Shown: positions 1-9,596 of the stretch, in pieces | Position numbering within the stretch: position 1 is the first letter of the stretch | Layout of the letters: every line of letters begins with the position of its first letter | DNA from: Actinoalloteichus fjordicus | GTDB taxonomy: Bacteria; Actinomycetota; Actinomycetes; Mycobacteriales; Pseudonocardiaceae | Assembly: GCF_001941625.1 (NCBI RefSeq) | Contig: NZ_CP016076.1 | Location: forward strand, 2,232,001 to 2,296,000 | Direction of reading: 5' to 3' | DNA: 64,000 bases | The notes under the pieces: model-generated | Seen by the model: the letters and a program-made list of their open reading frames with translations, nothing else | Databases searched by the model: none | Told to the model about the DNA's origin: nothing | Program-made: the position numbers and the translations under genes

Positions 1-115
1 GGCGGACGCCGTCCTGGTCGGCGAGGGCCTGGTGGCCAGCGGCGACCCGAAGGCGGCGGTGACGCAGCTCGTCACCGCGGGCTCGCACCCGGCCTGTCCG
101 AGGCCGAGCCGATGA
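1..115 (+). CDS. trpC: Indole-3-glycerol-phosphate synthase, C-terminal end (partial)
   Basis: The last 37 codons of a gene entering from the left edge. The reading frame from base 2 contains the [11 protein letters not shown] segment typical of the final strand of the TrpC barrel, where GEGL/GESL binds the substrate phosphate, and stops at 113-115. TrpC closes the indole ring in tryptophan synthesis, making the substrate that TrpA then cleaves. The stop overlaps the trpB start as ATGA, so the genes are translationally coupled. The assignment rests on this short segment plus the trpB-trpA context. The rest of the gene lies outside the window. Confidence 0.85.
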   Translation, partial: ADAVLVGEGLVASGDPKAAVTQLVTAGSHPACPRPSR

Positions 116-1365
116 GCGGTGCCGGTGAGGGCACGAAGCCCACGTCGGAAGAGCGGTCCATCGAGCACGAACCGGACGAGAGCGGCCACTTCGGCCCCTA
201 CGGCGGCCGGTTCGTGCCCGAGGCGCTGATGTCGGCGTTGGAGGAACTGGCCACGGCCTACGACAAGGCCAGGGTCGACCCGGAGTTCACCGACGAGCTG
301 GCCCGGCTGCTGCGGGACTACACGGGCAGGCCGTCGCCGCTGACCGAGGTGACCCGCTTCGCCGAGCACGCGGGCGGCGGCCGGGTGTTCCTCAAGCGTG
401 AGGACCTCAACCACACCGGCTCACACAAGATCAACAACGTCCTGGGTCAGGCGCTGCTCACCAAGCGGATGGGCAAGTCCAGGGTGATCGCCGAGACCGG
501 AGCGGGGCAGCACGGGGTGGCCACGGCCACCGCCTGCGCCCTGCTCGGGCTCGACTGCGTCGTCTACATGGGCGAGGTCGACACCAGAAGGCAGGCGCTC
601 AACGTCGCCAGGATGCGGCTGCTCGGCGCCGAGGTCATCCCGGTGACGACCGGCTCCCGCACCCTCAAGGACGCCATCAACGAGGCGCTGCGCGACTGGG
701 TCGCCAACGTCGACGACACGCACTACCTGCTGGGCACCGTCGCGGGTCCGCACCCGTTCCCGGTGATGGTCCGCGACTTCCATCGGGTGATCGGCATCGA
801 GGCGCGGGCCCAGATGCTCGACCAGGCGGGCACGCTGCCCGACGCGGTGATCGCCTGCGTCGGCGGCGGATCGAACGCCATCGGCATCTTCCACCCCTTC
901 CTCGGCGACAAGGACGTCGCGCTGATCGGCTTCGAGCCCGCAGGCGAGGGGCTCGACACCGGACGGCACGGCGCCACCCTCACCGCCGGGCTGCCGGGGA
1001 TGCTGCACGGCGCGCGCTCCTACCTGCTTCAGGACGAGGACGGGCAGACCGTCGAGACGCACTCGATCTCGGCGGGCCTGGACTATCCCGGCGTCGGCCC
1101 GGAGCACTCCTGGCTCAAGGACACCGGCCGGGCGGAGTATCGGGCGGTGACCGATGCGGAGGCGATGGACGCCTTCGAGCTGCTGTGTCGCACCGAGGGC
1201 ATCATCCCGGCCATCGAGTCCGCCCATGCCCTGGCGGGCGCCCTGAAGGTCGGGCGCGAACGGGGCGAGAACGCCGTGCTGCTGGTGAGCCTCTCCGGTC
1301 GCGGCGACAAGGACGTGGACACGGCGGCCTCGTGGTTCGGCCTGCTCGGGGAGAAGGAAGCCTGA
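112..1365 (+). CDS. trpB: Tryptophan synthase beta chain
   Basis: Cytosolic PLP enzyme that condenses indole with serine to give tryptophan, working as an alpha2-beta2 complex with TrpA. The 417-residue protein has the usual start [16 protein letters not shown] and the PLP-binding lysine in the [11 protein letters not shown] motif (about residue 106). It also has the [13 protein letters not shown] substrate loop and the glycine-rich phosphate-binding GGGSNAIG. A short extra N-terminus of about 25 residues precedes the conserved part. The start ATG overlaps the trpC stop (ATGA) and the gene's own stop overlaps the trpA start (TGATG), so trpC-trpB-trpA is a tight operon. Confidence 0.97.
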   Translation: MSGAGEGTKPTSEERSIEHEPDESGHFGPYGGRFVPEALMSALEELATAYDKARVDPEFTDELARLLRDYTGRPSPLTEVTRFAEHAGGGRVFLKREDLNHTGSHKINNVLGQALLTKRMGKSRVIAETGAGQHGVATATACALLGLDCVVYMGEVDTRRQALNVARMRLLGAEVIPVTTGSRTLKDAINEALRDWVANVDDTHYLLGTVAGPHPFPVMVRDFHRVIGIEARAQMLDQAGTLPDAVIACVGGGSNAIGIFHPFLGDKDVALIGFEPAGEGLDTGRHGATLTAGLPGMLHGARSYLLQDEDGQTVETHSISAGLDYPGVGPEHSWLKDTGRAEYRAVTDAEAMDAFELLCRTEGIIPAIESAHALAGALKVGRERGENAVLLVSLSGRGDKDVDTAASWFGLLGEKEA

Positions 1366-2180
1366 TGAGTCGTCTCGCGCCGATGTTCGCCCAGTGCCGC
1401 GCCGAAGGGCGGGCCGCGCTGATCGGCTACCTGCCCGCCGGTTATCCGACGGTGGCGGGCTCCTCGGCGTTGTTCCGGACGATGCTGGACTCCGGCGTCG
1501 ACCTGGTCGAGATCGGCGTGCCCTACTCCGATCCGGTCATGGACGGTCCCGTGATCCAGCGGGCGGCCGAGTCGGCCCTGCACGGTGGCTTCCGGCTTCG
1601 CAACGTCTTCGAGGTCGTGGAGTCGGTGGCCTCGGCGGGCGGGCGGGCCGTGGTGATGACCTACTGGAACCCCGTGCACCGCTACGGGGTGGACGCCTTC
1701 GCCAGGGACCTCGCCTCGGCGGGCGGGCTCGGCATGATCACGCCGGACCTCATCCCCGACGAGGCCGACGACTGGATCTCGGCCGCCGACACGCACCGGC
1801 TGGACCGCATCTTCCTGATCGCGCCGTCCTCCAGCGAGGAGCGGATCTCGCTGACCGCCGAGGCCTCCAGCGGCTTCGTCTACGCCACCGCCGTGATGGG
1901 CGTCACCGGCGCCCGCGACGCGGTGGGCTCCGAGGCCTGGAGCACGGTCCGGCGAGCTCGCGCGCACACCACTCTGCCCATCGGCGTCGGTCTCGGGGTG
2001 CGCTCCGGGGATCAGGCCGCCGAGATCGCGGGCTTCTCCGACGCGGTGATCGTCGGCTCGGCCTTCGTCTCGCGGATCGGCGGCGTGGACCGTGAGCTGT
2101 CCGGCGCCGAGGCCGAGGTGCGGGAGCTGGCCGTCGAGCTGGCGGCCGGGGTGCGCAGGCGGAGCACGCAGCCTGCCTGA
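1365..2180 (+). CDS. trpA: Tryptophan synthase alpha chain
   Basis: Cleaves indole-3-glycerol phosphate to indole and glyceraldehyde-3-phosphate and passes indole through a tunnel to TrpB. The protein is 271 residues from the ATG at 1365, which overlaps the trpB stop; an in-frame upstream extension exists but would lie inside trpB. Visible family motifs are LIGYLPAGYPT, the catalytic-glutamate strand LVEIGVPYSDP, YWNP, FLIAPSSSEERI and GVGLGVRSGDQAAEI (phosphate site). The length is normal for the family. It is the last gene of the trp run. The next gene is a non-trp insertion. Confidence 0.96.
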   Translation: MSRLAPMFAQCRAEGRAALIGYLPAGYPTVAGSSALFRTMLDSGVDLVEIGVPYSDPVMDGPVIQRAAESALHGGFRLRNVFEVVESVASAGGRAVVMTYWNPVHRYGVDAFARDLASAGGLGMITPDLIPDEADDWISAADTHRLDRIFLIAPSSSEERISLTAEASSGFVYATAVMGVTGARDAVGSEAWSTVRRARAHTTLPIGVGLGVRSGDQAAEIAGFSDAVIVGSAFVSRIGGVDRELSGAEAEVRELAVELAAGVRRRSTQPA

Positions 2181-2317
2181 CTCGGGTCGACTTCGCCGGG
2201 CCGGATCGCGGAATTCACTACTCTGTGTGTTTGACGGTACGCTCCGCGTGTGCAGAAGAGGATCAGTCGGAACCCGTGCCAGGGTGGTGCCGCCGACCCT
2301 GGAGGAGGCCCCCGGTC

Positions 2318-2875
2318 ATGGTGGCACCAGCAGAACCCAGCACCAACATCTTCGCCCACGCCGGTCCCTGGACTGCGGCGGCGGTGCTCCAGCTTCCCGA
2401 GGATCACGGGCAGCGCATCGAGCTCGTCGACGGCGCGTTGGTCGTGAGCCCGGTGGCAGGCCGAACCCATCAGCGGATTCTGCAACGGCTTCAGATGTCC
2501 TTCCTCGCCGCCGTTCCGCCGGAGTACGAGTCGCTGCCCCGGATCAGCGTGCTGCTGGACAGCGGACGGCTGCTCATTCCCGACCTCGCCATCACCAGCG
2601 TGCCGGATCGCGACGGTCTCTATCTCGACGCGGCGGACCTGGTGCTGGTCGTCGAGGTGTCCTCGCCCGCGTCGAAGATGTTCGACCGGGCGCTGAAGAA
2701 GCAGCTCTACGCGCACGCGGGCATCCCGTTCCTACTGCTGGTGACGCCGATGGCGCAGTCGGTGACGATGACCGTCTTCGAATTGATCGGCGGCGAGTTC
2801 CAGGAGACGGCGCGCAGTAGAGACGGCCACCTGGACCTCGAGCGACCCTTTCCGGTGCGGCTCGACCTCAATTGA
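2318..2875 (+). CDS. Uma2 family restriction-endonuclease-fold protein
   Basis: A 185-residue protein of the Uma2 (DUF820) family, a PD-(D/E)XK-fold group expanded in actinomycetes and cyanobacteria and of unclear biological role. Motifs seen are RIELVDGALVVSP at the start of the fold, LLIPDLAIT with the metal-binding Asp, LVLVVEVSSPAS with the Glu, and the basic helix KKQLYAHAGIPFLLLV. The start at ATG 2318 is chosen because GGAGGAGG at 2301-2308 is ideally spaced; an upstream in-frame start at 2225 has no ribosome site. The gene sits between trpA and lgt, which are commonly close neighbours in actinomycetes, so it looks like an insertion. A TTGACG hexamer near 2230 could be part of its own promoter. 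Confidence 0.88.
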   Translation: MVAPAEPSTNIFAHAGPWTAAAVLQLPEDHGQRIELVDGALVVSPVAGRTHQRILQRLQMSFLAAVPPEYESLPRISVLLDSGRLLIPDLAITSVPDRDGLYLDAADLVLVVEVSSPASKMFDRALKKQLYAHAGIPFLLLVTPMAQSVTMTVFELIGGEFQETARSRDGHLDLERPFPVRLDLN

Positions 2876-2934
2876 GTCCCGTCGCCGGGCGACCATGCGT
2901 GGGCATTCCCGAGAGTGCCGGATAGTGTGACGGC

Positions 2935-4128
2935 GTGACCGGTACCGTAACCATGTTCCTGGCGAGCATTCCGAGTCCAGATCAGGGTGTCTGGCGCATC
3001 GGACCGCTGTCCCTTCGGGCCTACGCGATCTGCATCCTGATCGGGATCGTCGCGGCGATCTGGTGGGGTGAGCGGCGGTGGGCGGCCCGAGGCGGGGAGC
3101 AGGGCACCGTCTTGGACGTCGCCGTCTTCGCGGTTCCGTTCGGGCTCATCGGCGGCAGGCTGTACCACGTCGCCACCGATTACCACCTGTACTTCGGCGA
3201 GGGCCGCAACCCGCTGGACATCTTCGCCATCTGGAACGGCGGTCTCGGCATCTGGGGCGCCATCGCCCTGGGCGGGGTCGGCGCCTGGATCGCCTGTCGA
3301 CGCAGGGGCATCCCGCTGCCGATGATGGCCGACGCGCTGGCACCGGGCATCATCCTGGCGCAGGCCATCGGCAGGCTCGGGAACTGGTTCAACCAGGAGC
3401 TCTACGGCGGGCCGACCGATCTGCCCTGGGGCCTGGAGCTGTACCAGCGGATCGATCCGGCGACCGGGTTGGAGGACCAGGTCAACGGCATCGCCGTTGA
3501 TCACACGCCCATCGCGGTGGTCCACCCGACCTTTCTGTACGAGCTGCTGTGGAACCTCGGCGTCGTGCTGCTGCTCATCTGGGCGGACCGCCGATTCCGG
3601 CTGGGCCACGGCCGGGTCTTCGCGCTCTACGTCGCCGGTTACACCCTCGGCCGGTTCTGGATCGAGCTGATGCGAACCGATCAGGCGACGATGATCTTCG
3701 GTCAACGCATCAACGTGTTCACCTCGGGCCTGGTCTTCCTCGGCGCGGTGGCCTATCTGATCCTCGCGCGGCGCGGCCGGGAGGACCCGGCACTGGCGCG
3801 GGGCACGAACCCCGATCGCGACGGCTCCACGGGGGCCACGGGCGGTGACTCCGACGGTGGCGGCGGCACGGCGGTCGCCGGTGGTGCGGCTGCGACCGAC
3901 GCCGGGGCGGGCGACCGGCGAGACGCCGGCGGTGCGTCCTCTGAACGGGGTGCCTCGGGGCCGGATGCTTCGGACTCCTCGGGGTCCTCGGGGAGCCGTG
4001 CCGAGGTGAGCGTCTCCTCGACCGCCGATGCCGGGGTCTCTTCCGGCTCTTCGTCGTCTTCGTCCTCGTCTTCGCCCTCGTCGGACTCGGGTTCCGGGTC
4101 GGACGGCGGCGGTGGCGGCGGTGACTGA
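2935..4128 (+). CDS. lgt: Prolipoprotein diacylglyceryl transferase
   Basis: Integral membrane enzyme that moves diacylglycerol from phosphatidylglycerol to the lipobox cysteine of prolipoproteins; lspA at 17.4-17.9 kb encodes the next enzyme. The family core spans about residues 20-285 with multiple membrane segments, the GGRLYHVATDYHLYF region, IWNGGLGIWG and the signature GRLGNWFNQELYGG (about residues 145-160, including the essential Arg). It starts at GTG 2935; ATG 2953 is an alternative. After the last membrane segment there is a tail of roughly 110 residues made almost only of Gly, Asp, Ser, Ala and Thr, ending in Ser runs and GGGGGGD. The tail is unrelated to catalysis and is presumably disordered. 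Confidence 0.96.
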   Translation: MTGTVTMFLASIPSPDQGVWRIGPLSLRAYAICILIGIVAAIWWGERRWAARGGEQGTVLDVAVFAVPFGLIGGRLYHVATDYHLYFGEGRNPLDIFAIWNGGLGIWGAIALGGVGAWIACRRRGIPLPMMADALAPGIILAQAIGRLGNWFNQELYGGPTDLPWGLELYQRIDPATGLEDQVNGIAVDHTPIAVVHPTFLYELLWNLGVVLLLIWADRRFRLGHGRVFALYVAGYTLGRFWIELMRTDQATMIFGQRINVFTSGLVFLGAVAYLILARRGREDPALARGTNPDRDGSTGATGGDSDGGGGTAVAGGAAATDAGAGDRRDAGGASSERGASGPDASDSSGSSGSRAEVSVSSTADAGVSSGSSSSSSSSSPSSDSGSGSDGGGGGGD

Positions 4129-4151
4129 ACCGGTCGGCTGACTGACTTGGG

Positions 4152-4190
4152 GACTGCCCGCCGCGCTCTTGTGCGGCGGGCAGTCTTGTT
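4152..4190 (+). terminator. Intrinsic terminator after lgt
   Basis: A perfect 13-bp inverted repeat, GACTGCCCGCCGC and its complement, with an 8-base loop (GCTCTTGT) lies 24 bases past the lgt stop and is followed by TTGTTC. It separates the trp-lgt unit from the CRISPR leader. Confidence 0.85.
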
Positions 4191-4368
4191 CATCGGGGGA
4201 TTCGCGGCGTTTGGAGCGGTCCGCTTCCGGGCGGCTGCGGAGCCGAGGTCTCTGGCGGGCCGCCGACGCCCGCTGCCGAGGGCGACCCCATGCGGCGGCA
4301 CTCAGACGAGCGCTACTCGGCGCTGAGGTATGGTGACGCCGTGTGCCCAGTCAAGGCTGCAAGAATAA

Positions 4369-4412
4369 ATCACAAAAGGATAACGCCCTTCTGAAGCCCC
4401 AGGTCGCGAAGG
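4369..4412 (+). promoter_or_regulatory. CRISPR array 1 leader (conserved leader-proximal block)
   Basis: AT-rich stretch immediately before the first repeat: ATCACAAAA, then ATAACGCCCT, then AGGTCG and AAGG abutting the repeat. The same block, colinear and ungapped with 34 of 44 bases identical by my alignment, lies next to array 2 on the opposite strand. A leader normally carries the array promoter and the Cas1-Cas2 integration signals, so this fixes the orientation of array 1 as rightward. Confidence 0.8.
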
Positions 4413-5052
4413 GTCCTCCCCGCGTAGGCGGGGGTGAGCCGCAGGCATCCCAGGAGTACCACCGTGCCGCCCGGTCCTCCCCGCGTAGGCGGGGGTGATC
4501 CCCCGTCAAGGTCGATCTCGAATTCGTGATGCCCGTCCTCCCCGCGTAGGCGGGGGTGAGCCTTCCGGTTACACGTCGGGGGGATGTCGTTGTCCGTCCT
4601 CCCCGCGTAGGCGGGGGTGAGCCGCCCGCCGTGCCGCTGAGTCCGCCGCCGAGGAGGTCCTCCCCGCGTAGGCGGGGGTGAGCCGTGGTTGTCGCGGGCG
4701 CAACTCCGATCGGTCGTGTCCTCCCCGCGTAGGCGGGGGTGAGCCGGAGCGCGCGACGCGGATGCGGCAGGCGGCCGAGGTCCTCCCCGCGTAGGCGGGG
4801 GTGAGCCGCATCGCCGTCGAGCCCGGGTCTCCGAGGTTCAGTCCTCCCCGCGTAGGCGGGGGTGAGCCGACCCTCGCGGAGCAGCCAGGCGACGGCGCGG
4901 AGTCCTCCCCGCGTAGGCGGGGGTGAGCCGATGTGGGCCTGGGCGCGGTACTTCGGCGGCGGGTCCTCCCCGCGTAGGCGGGGGTGAGCCGGCGGGCCTA
5001 CCGCCTACCGCGCAGAACATCCAGCCCTCCCCGCCCAAGCAGGGGTTGCCGT
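4413..5052 (+). CRISPR. CRISPR array 1 (type I-E-like repeats, 11 repeats, 10 spacers)
   Basis: A 29-base repeat starts at 4413, 4474, 4535, 4596, 4657, 4718, 4780, 4841, 4902 and 4963, plus a degenerate last copy at 5024. It begins GTCCTCCCCGC, has the loop GTAG, continues GCGGGGGTG and ends AGCCG. Spacers are 32 bases, one (4747-4779) being 33. CCCCGC/GCGGGG arms form the usual I-E-like hairpin. Copies 2 and 3 differ at their 3' ends (ATCCC and AGCCT). The terminal copy has several mismatches, which marks the leader-distal end and agrees with the leader on the left. No spacer is duplicated and none obviously matches the rest of the window, but I could not search. No cas genes are in the window. 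Confidence 0.97.
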
Positions 5053-5327
5053 ACGCGCGAGCCGGATAACGGGACCTGCGTGCCCCGAGACGCCACGTCA
5101 CTCACCGGGAGCAGCTCAGGGTAGAACGACCCTGATCACCGTCCCCCCGAGCAGAGCCGACCGCCCAGGGCGGCCAGCAGGCGCCCGAGGCCCGCCGGGA
5201 TCTCGCCCACATTCCTCGCGCGACCGCCCTCGGAGCATCCGACCCGAGCGGGCAGAATGGACGCCGGACATGCGGTGTCCCCCGATCGGGGCGCGGCGAG
5301 GCAGAGGCACGGCCGAACGGAGGCACG

Positions 5328-6053
5328 GTGGAGGGCGCTGAGTTGCGCGGGATCGTCGCGATGGACGGGCCGTCGGGGACGGGGAAGTCCACCGTCTCGC
5401 GTCGGCTGGCCTTCGGCCTGCGGGCGCGCTACCTGGACACCGGCGCGATGTATCGGGCCGTGACGCTGGCGGTGCTGCGGTCGGGGACCGATCCGGCGGA
5501 CGCCCCTTCGGTCGCCAGGGTCGCCGCCGAGGCACGGCTGAGTGTGGGCACCGATCCGGAGCGGCCCGAGATCCGGCTCGACGGCGAGGACGTCGCCGCC
5601 GAGATCAGGGGCGAGCCGGTGACGCAGGCGGTCTCGGCGGTCGCGGCCGTGCCCGAGGTGCGCGGGCTCCTGGTGGCCCAGCAGCAGGCGGTCATCGCCG
5701 AGGCACGCGGTGTCGACGTCGGCATCGTCGTCGAGGGGCGGGACATCGGCGAGGTCGTGGCCCCCGAGGCGGGCCTCAAGGTCTACCTGACCGCCGACGC
5801 CGAGGTCAGGGCCCGGCGTCGCAGCGCCCAGGACAGCGCCCAGGGCAGACGGGTGTCGATCGACGAGACCCACGCCGACGTGCGCAGACGGGACGAGTTC
5901 GACTCGAGCCGGGCCGTCTCGCCGCTGCGGCGCGGCACCGACGCCGTCGAAGTGGACACGACCCACCTGGACGTGGCCGGGGTGCTGGCGGAGCTGTCCC
6001 GCCTCGTCGTCGAGAGCGGCCTCGCCGTCACGAGACCACGGAGCCCCCGATGA
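5328..6053 (+). CDS. cmk: Cytidylate kinase
   Basis: Phosphorylates CMP and dCMP with ATP in pyrimidine nucleotide synthesis. The 241-residue protein has the P-loop GPSGTGKST near the N-terminus, followed by [12 protein letters not shown] (CMP-binding region), [15 protein letters not shown] and the LID-type Arg-rich segment RARRRSAQD, all standard for Cmk. It starts at GTG 5328 with GGAGG at 5319-5323. It is the first gene of a three-gene coupled operon: its stop overlaps the next start as ATGA. The cmk-plsC-der order is a known actinobacterial arrangement. Confidence 0.96.
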   Translation: MEGAELRGIVAMDGPSGTGKSTVSRRLAFGLRARYLDTGAMYRAVTLAVLRSGTDPADAPSVARVAAEARLSVGTDPERPEIRLDGEDVAAEIRGEPVTQAVSAVAAVPEVRGLLVAQQQAVIAEARGVDVGIVVEGRDIGEVVAPEAGLKVYLTADAEVRARRRSAQDSAQGRRVSIDETHADVRRRDEFDSSRAVSPLRRGTDAVEVDTTHLDVAGVLAELSRLVVESGLAVTRPRSPR

Positions 6054-6772
6054 CCGCCCGCTCCTCGACGGCCGACTCCGAGTCGTCGAGCCCGGCGGTC
6101 TCGGCGCTGCCGGAGGGTTCCTGGCGGGCGATGAACCGGGTGGGCCGCTGGATCGGCACGACGATCGGCCGGGTCTTCTTCCGCGTCCGGGTCCACGGAC
6201 GCGACCAGCTGCCGCGCCGAGGCCCGGTGGTCCTGGTCGCCAACCACAGTTCGCTGATCGACGGGCCGCTGCTGTTCGGCCTGGTCCGGCGGCAGTGCGT
6301 GTTCCTGATCAAGCACGAGATGTTCCGGGGGCCGATGGGCTGGGCGCTGCGGCGGATGGGGCAGCTTCCCGTCCGCCGAGGCGAGGCCGATCGGGTGCCG
6401 CTGCTGGCCTCGGTCCGGGCCCTGCGTGCAGGCGGGCTGGTCGCGGTGTTCCCCGAGGGGACCAGGGGCAGCGGCGACGTGTCGGGGGCGCACAACGGCG
6501 CCGCCTGGTTGGCCAGGTCCTCCGACGCACTCGTTCTGCCGGTGGCCTGCCGTGGCACCCGCCGCCCAGCGGAGTCCGGCCGCAGGTTCCGGCCCAGGGT
6601 GGACGTATTGTTCGGGGAAGCCTTCACCGTGCCCTCGGGACGGGGGCGCGCGGCCCTTCACGAGGCGACAGCGCGGGTGCAGGGCGAACTCGCGGAGCTG
6701 GTGCGCGAACTCGATCGGCGACTGCTCGCCGAATCGGGCTCGCCCGGCGGAGACAAGGGAGAGAACACGTGA
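6050..6772 (+). CDS. 1-acyl-glycerol-3-phosphate acyltransferase family protein (PlsC-like)
   Basis: Membrane-associated lysophospholipid acyltransferase, probably making phosphatidic acid. Over 240 residues it shows the catalytic HX4D box as NHSSLIDGP, the glycerol-phosphate site [11 protein letters not shown], and [12 protein letters not shown]. The N-terminus before residue 25 is Ser-rich and not conserved. The ATG overlaps the cmk stop and the TGA overlaps the der GTG (GTGA), so three genes are translated as a coupled set. The exact acyl acceptor cannot be read from sequence. Confidence 0.93.
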   Translation: MTARSSTADSESSSPAVSALPEGSWRAMNRVGRWIGTTIGRVFFRVRVHGRDQLPRRGPVVLVANHSSLIDGPLLFGLVRRQCVFLIKHEMFRGPMGWALRRMGQLPVRRGEADRVPLLASVRALRAGGLVAVFPEGTRGSGDVSGAHNGAAWLARSSDALVLPVACRGTRRPAESGRRFRPRVDVLFGEAFTVPSGRGRAALHEATARVQGELAELVRELDRRLLAESGSPGGDKGENT

Positions 6773-8187
6773 CCGGCCTGAACGGGAGCTGGACCGATGA
6801 GGCCGAGTGGGAGCTGTCGGCCGACGGTGAAATGGTGGAGGGCTCGGAGGAGGCGGCGCTGCCGCAACCCGTGCTCGCGGTGGTGGGGCGGCCGAACGTC
6901 GGCAAGTCGACGCTGGTGAACCGCATCCTGGGCCGCCGAGAGGCGGTGGTGCAGGACATCCCCGGCGTGACCAGGGACCGCGTCGCCTATGACGCGCTGT
7001 GGAACGGCCGGAAGTTCACGGTCGTGGACACCGGCGGCTGGGAACCCGACGCCACCGGCCTTCAGGGGGCGGTCGCCGCCCAGGCGGAGCTGGCGATGAG
7101 CGCTTCCGACGCCGTGCTGCTGGTGGTCGACGCCACCGTCGGCGCGACGGCCACCGACGACGCCGTGGCCAGGGTGCTGCGCCGCTCGGATCGGCCCGTG
7201 CTGGTCGCCGCCAACAAGGTCGACAGCGAGCGGGCCATGGCCGAGGTGCATCAGCTCTGGTCGCTCGGACTCGGCGAGCCGCTGCCCGTCAGCGGTCTGC
7301 ACGGCCGGGGCTCCGGTGACCTGCTCGACGCCGTGCTGGCGGCGCTGCCGGAGTCGCCGCGAGACCTCGTCGGCCACGGCGGCGGCGGGCCCCGGCGGGT
7401 CGCGCTGGTCGGCAAGCCCAACGTCGGCAAGTCGAGCCTGCTCAACAAGCTGGCGGGCGAGCAGCGGGTGGTCGTCGACTCGGTCGCGGGCACGACGGTC
7501 GATCCGGTCGACGAGCTGATCGAGCTGGACGGCGAGATCTGGAAGTTCGTCGACACGGCGGGCCTGCGCAAGCGGGTCAACACCGCGAGCGGCACCGAGT
7601 ACTACGCCTCGCTGCGGACCAAGGCGGCCATCGAGGCCGCCGAGGTGGTCGCGGTGCTGCTGGACGCCAGCGAGCCGATCACCGAGCAGGACCTCCGGGT
7701 CATCACCGACATCGTGGAGGCGGGCCGGGCGCTGGTACTGGCCTTCAACAAGTGGGACCTCGTGGACGAGGACCGCCGCACTCAGCTCACCAGGGAACTC
7801 GACCGAGGCCTGGTCCGGGTGCCCTGGGCCGAACACGTCAACGTCTCGGCCAGGACCGGCCGCGCGGTGGCGAAACTGGCGCCCGCGCTGCGCAAGGCCC
7901 TGGACTCCTGGGACACCAGGGTGCCCACCGGGCAGCTCAACGCCTGGCTGAACGAGCTGATCCAGGCCACCCCGCCGCCGGTTCGGGGCGGCAAGCAGCC
8001 CAGGGTCCTCTTCGCCACGCAGGCGCAGACCCGGCCGCCGACGGTGGTGCTGTTCACCACCGGCTTCCTGGAGGCGGGCTACCGACGCTTCCTGGAGCGT
8101 CGATTCCGGGAGACCTTCGGCTTCGCTGGCAGCCCGATCCGCTTCTCGATCCGGGTCAGGGAGAAGCGGGGCCAGCGCAAGCCCTGA
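6769..8187 (+). CDS. der: Ribosome biogenesis GTPase Der (EngA)
   Basis: Essential GTPase for 50S ribosomal subunit assembly. The 472-residue protein has two tandem Era-type G domains. The first P-loop GRPNVGKST is at about residue 40 with G3 DTGGW, and the second, GKPNVGKSS, is at about 215 with G3 DTAGL and G4 NKWD. A KH-like C-terminal domain ends in Arg/Lys-rich REKRGQRKP. The GTG at 6769 overlapping the previous stop is chosen; an in-frame open stretch upstream lies inside the acyltransferase gene and is rejected. The acidic N-terminal extension of about 35 residues is common in actinomycetes. Confidence 0.96.
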   Translation: MTGLNGSWTDEAEWELSADGEMVEGSEEAALPQPVLAVVGRPNVGKSTLVNRILGRREAVVQDIPGVTRDRVAYDALWNGRKFTVVDTGGWEPDATGLQGAVAAQAELAMSASDAVLLVVDATVGATATDDAVARVLRRSDRPVLVAANKVDSERAMAEVHQLWSLGLGEPLPVSGLHGRGSGDLLDAVLAALPESPRDLVGHGGGGPRRVALVGKPNVGKSSLLNKLAGEQRVVVDSVAGTTVDPVDELIELDGEIWKFVDTAGLRKRVNTASGTEYYASLRTKAAIEAAEVVAVLLDASEPITEQDLRVITDIVEAGRALVLAFNKWDLVDEDRRTQLTRELDRGLVRVPWAEHVNVSARTGRAVAKLAPALRKALDSWDTRVPTGQLNAWLNELIQATPPPVRGGKQPRVLFATQAQTRPPTVVLFTTGFLEAGYRRFLERRFRETFGFAGSPIRFSIRVREKRGQRKP

Positions 8188-8373
8188 CGACAGCCTGCCG
8201 GTGACGACCCGGGCTGGGCAGACGCGAACCAGGTCTCGCCCGGCTCGGGGTGATCACGTCGAATTCTGGCCGGCGGGCCTGCCCGCCTGACCACCTTCCT
8301 CGGTGAGTATTCGCTCGACTACGGAACGCTGTTCCGACACCATGGGTGAACACGGAAGGTAAGGATTCGCGCA

Positions 8374-9134
8374 GTGTCGGTCACCGATATCGTGGCCGGC
8401 TCCACCGGGCCCACGCCCTGCTCACCCAGGCACGCCAGGCCACCATCCAGGCCGATGCCGCCATTGCCGACGGCGCGGTCGTCTTCTCCGCCGCCACCCA
8501 CGGCTCGACACAACCCGAAGTCGCACAGATCAACCAGCTCGCCGTCCGGTCCACCGAGGACGTCCGCGCCGCCCGCGCCCTGCGCGGCGGGGCGCAGGAG
8601 ATCATCGACGGCTACTGCAGACATATCGCCGGGCACGGGATCGGCGACGCCGAGACGTCGCCCCCAGGCGTTTCGCCTGCCGGACCGGCGGGCCCCTCAG
8701 CCTCCTGGCCCGTTGACCCGAACCCGTCGGCAGACGTGTCCTCGAGTGATCCAGAAGTGCGTTATGCGGAGTGGATCACCGAGCTGAAACGCGGCGGAAC
8801 CAAGATCAGTCCCGCGAGGATCGTCAGGATGATCCGTCACCGATGCGGCCATCTGGTGTGGTTGGAAACCGGAGATCCTGACCACGCCGGACAAGCACAC
8901 ATCCTTCGACCGAAGCGCCGAAAGGAGTTCGCCGACGCGGCGATACCGGAACATGAGATCATCGACGTCGTGTTCCGCTGCCTCCGCCGCGGCCGGTTCG
9001 TGGGAAAGCATAAGGCTGCGGAGGTGTACGAGATCGAGATTCACGGCGGGAGCATCCGCATCGCCATCACGATAGGCGACAACGGCTTCATCGTGACAGC
9101 GCACCCGATCAGCAGGAAGAGAAAGCTCTCATGA
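8374..9134 (+). CDS. Polymorphic-toxin-like protein, apparently frameshifted near 8400
   Basis: Read as one frame from GTG 8346 this gives 262 residues with no ribosome site and an implausible N-terminus. GTG 8374 has a strong GGAAGGTAAGGA at 8353-8364 and encodes MSVTDIVAG, a start I associate with actinobacterial DUF6244-type helical proteins. The sensible continuation LHRAHALLTQARQ is one frame off, so one base seems missing at about 8400 (sequencing error or real mutation). Restored, the protein is about 253 residues. It has a helical WXG-like N-terminus, a Pro/Ser linker (about 100-125), and a C-terminal domain with AHILRPKRRKEF and ending IGDNGFIVTAHPIS, a pattern seen in BECR-fold ribonuclease toxins. 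The stop overlaps the next start (ATGA), as in toxin-immunity pairs. Function is inferred. Confidence 0.6.
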
Positions 9135-9481
9135 CCTCGACGGCGGTGGAACTTGCGATACTGGCCGGGTACGACCAAGACCCCATGTACTTCGACGCGC
9201 AGGACGGCGACTTCCACAATCACACGATAGACGAGGCAGCCGAGTACTTCGGATTTAGTGATGATCTGACTCGTGAGCTTCATGAGTGGGATGAGGAACT
9301 GCAGGGCACCTTCAATCTCGCCGTCCCGCAGGACTCCGGGTTCCCTTCCCCGCAGCATCGACATGCCTGGATCGAGAAGGGCAAGGAACTCGCTGCCCGC
9401 ATCAAGCGGGAATCCCCCGTCGTTACGAGCGTGGATTATCAGGCCGACGGCTATTTTCAGGATGGCACGTGCGTGTTCTAA
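9131..9481 (+). CDS. Small acidic protein, putative immunity protein
   Basis: A 116-residue, strongly acidic protein (DQDPMYFDAQDGDFHNHTID, HEWDEEL) with no signal peptide or membrane segment. I recognise no named family. Its ATG overlaps the stop of the toxin-like gene by four bases, and its size and charge suit a cytosolic immunity protein that blocks the basic C-terminal toxin domain upstream. A bidirectional-looking terminator follows at 9550. The immunity role is inference from position and composition only. Confidence 0.6.
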   Translation: MTSTAVELAILAGYDQDPMYFDAQDGDFHNHTIDEAAEYFGFSDDLTRELHEWDEELQGTFNLAVPQDSGFPSPQHRHAWIEKGKELAARIKRESPVVTSVDYQADGYFQDGTCVF

Positions 9482-9549
9482 ACGCGGTGACGCGGGGACG
9501 AGTCATGACGGTGCAGAGGTGATTCAGCTTTCCCGGACACGGACCGCGC

Positions 9550-9584
9550 CCGGGAGGCGGCGGCGCTCGCCCGCCGCCTCCCGG
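9550..9584 (+). terminator. Strong hairpin terminator between convergent genes
   Basis: A perfect 14-bp stem, CCGGGAGGCGGCGG against its complement, with loop CGCTCGC, lies between the immunity-like gene (rightward) and the phosphodiester glycosidase gene (leftward, stop at 9597). It could stop transcription from both sides. Confidence 0.75.
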
Positions 9585-9596
9585 CTCTGAAAACCG

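Noticed and set aside
4569-5101. Protein-like frames with repeated PAYAGRT-type peptides in array 1, and similar ones in array 2
   Set aside because: They are translations of CRISPR repeats and spacers, not genes.
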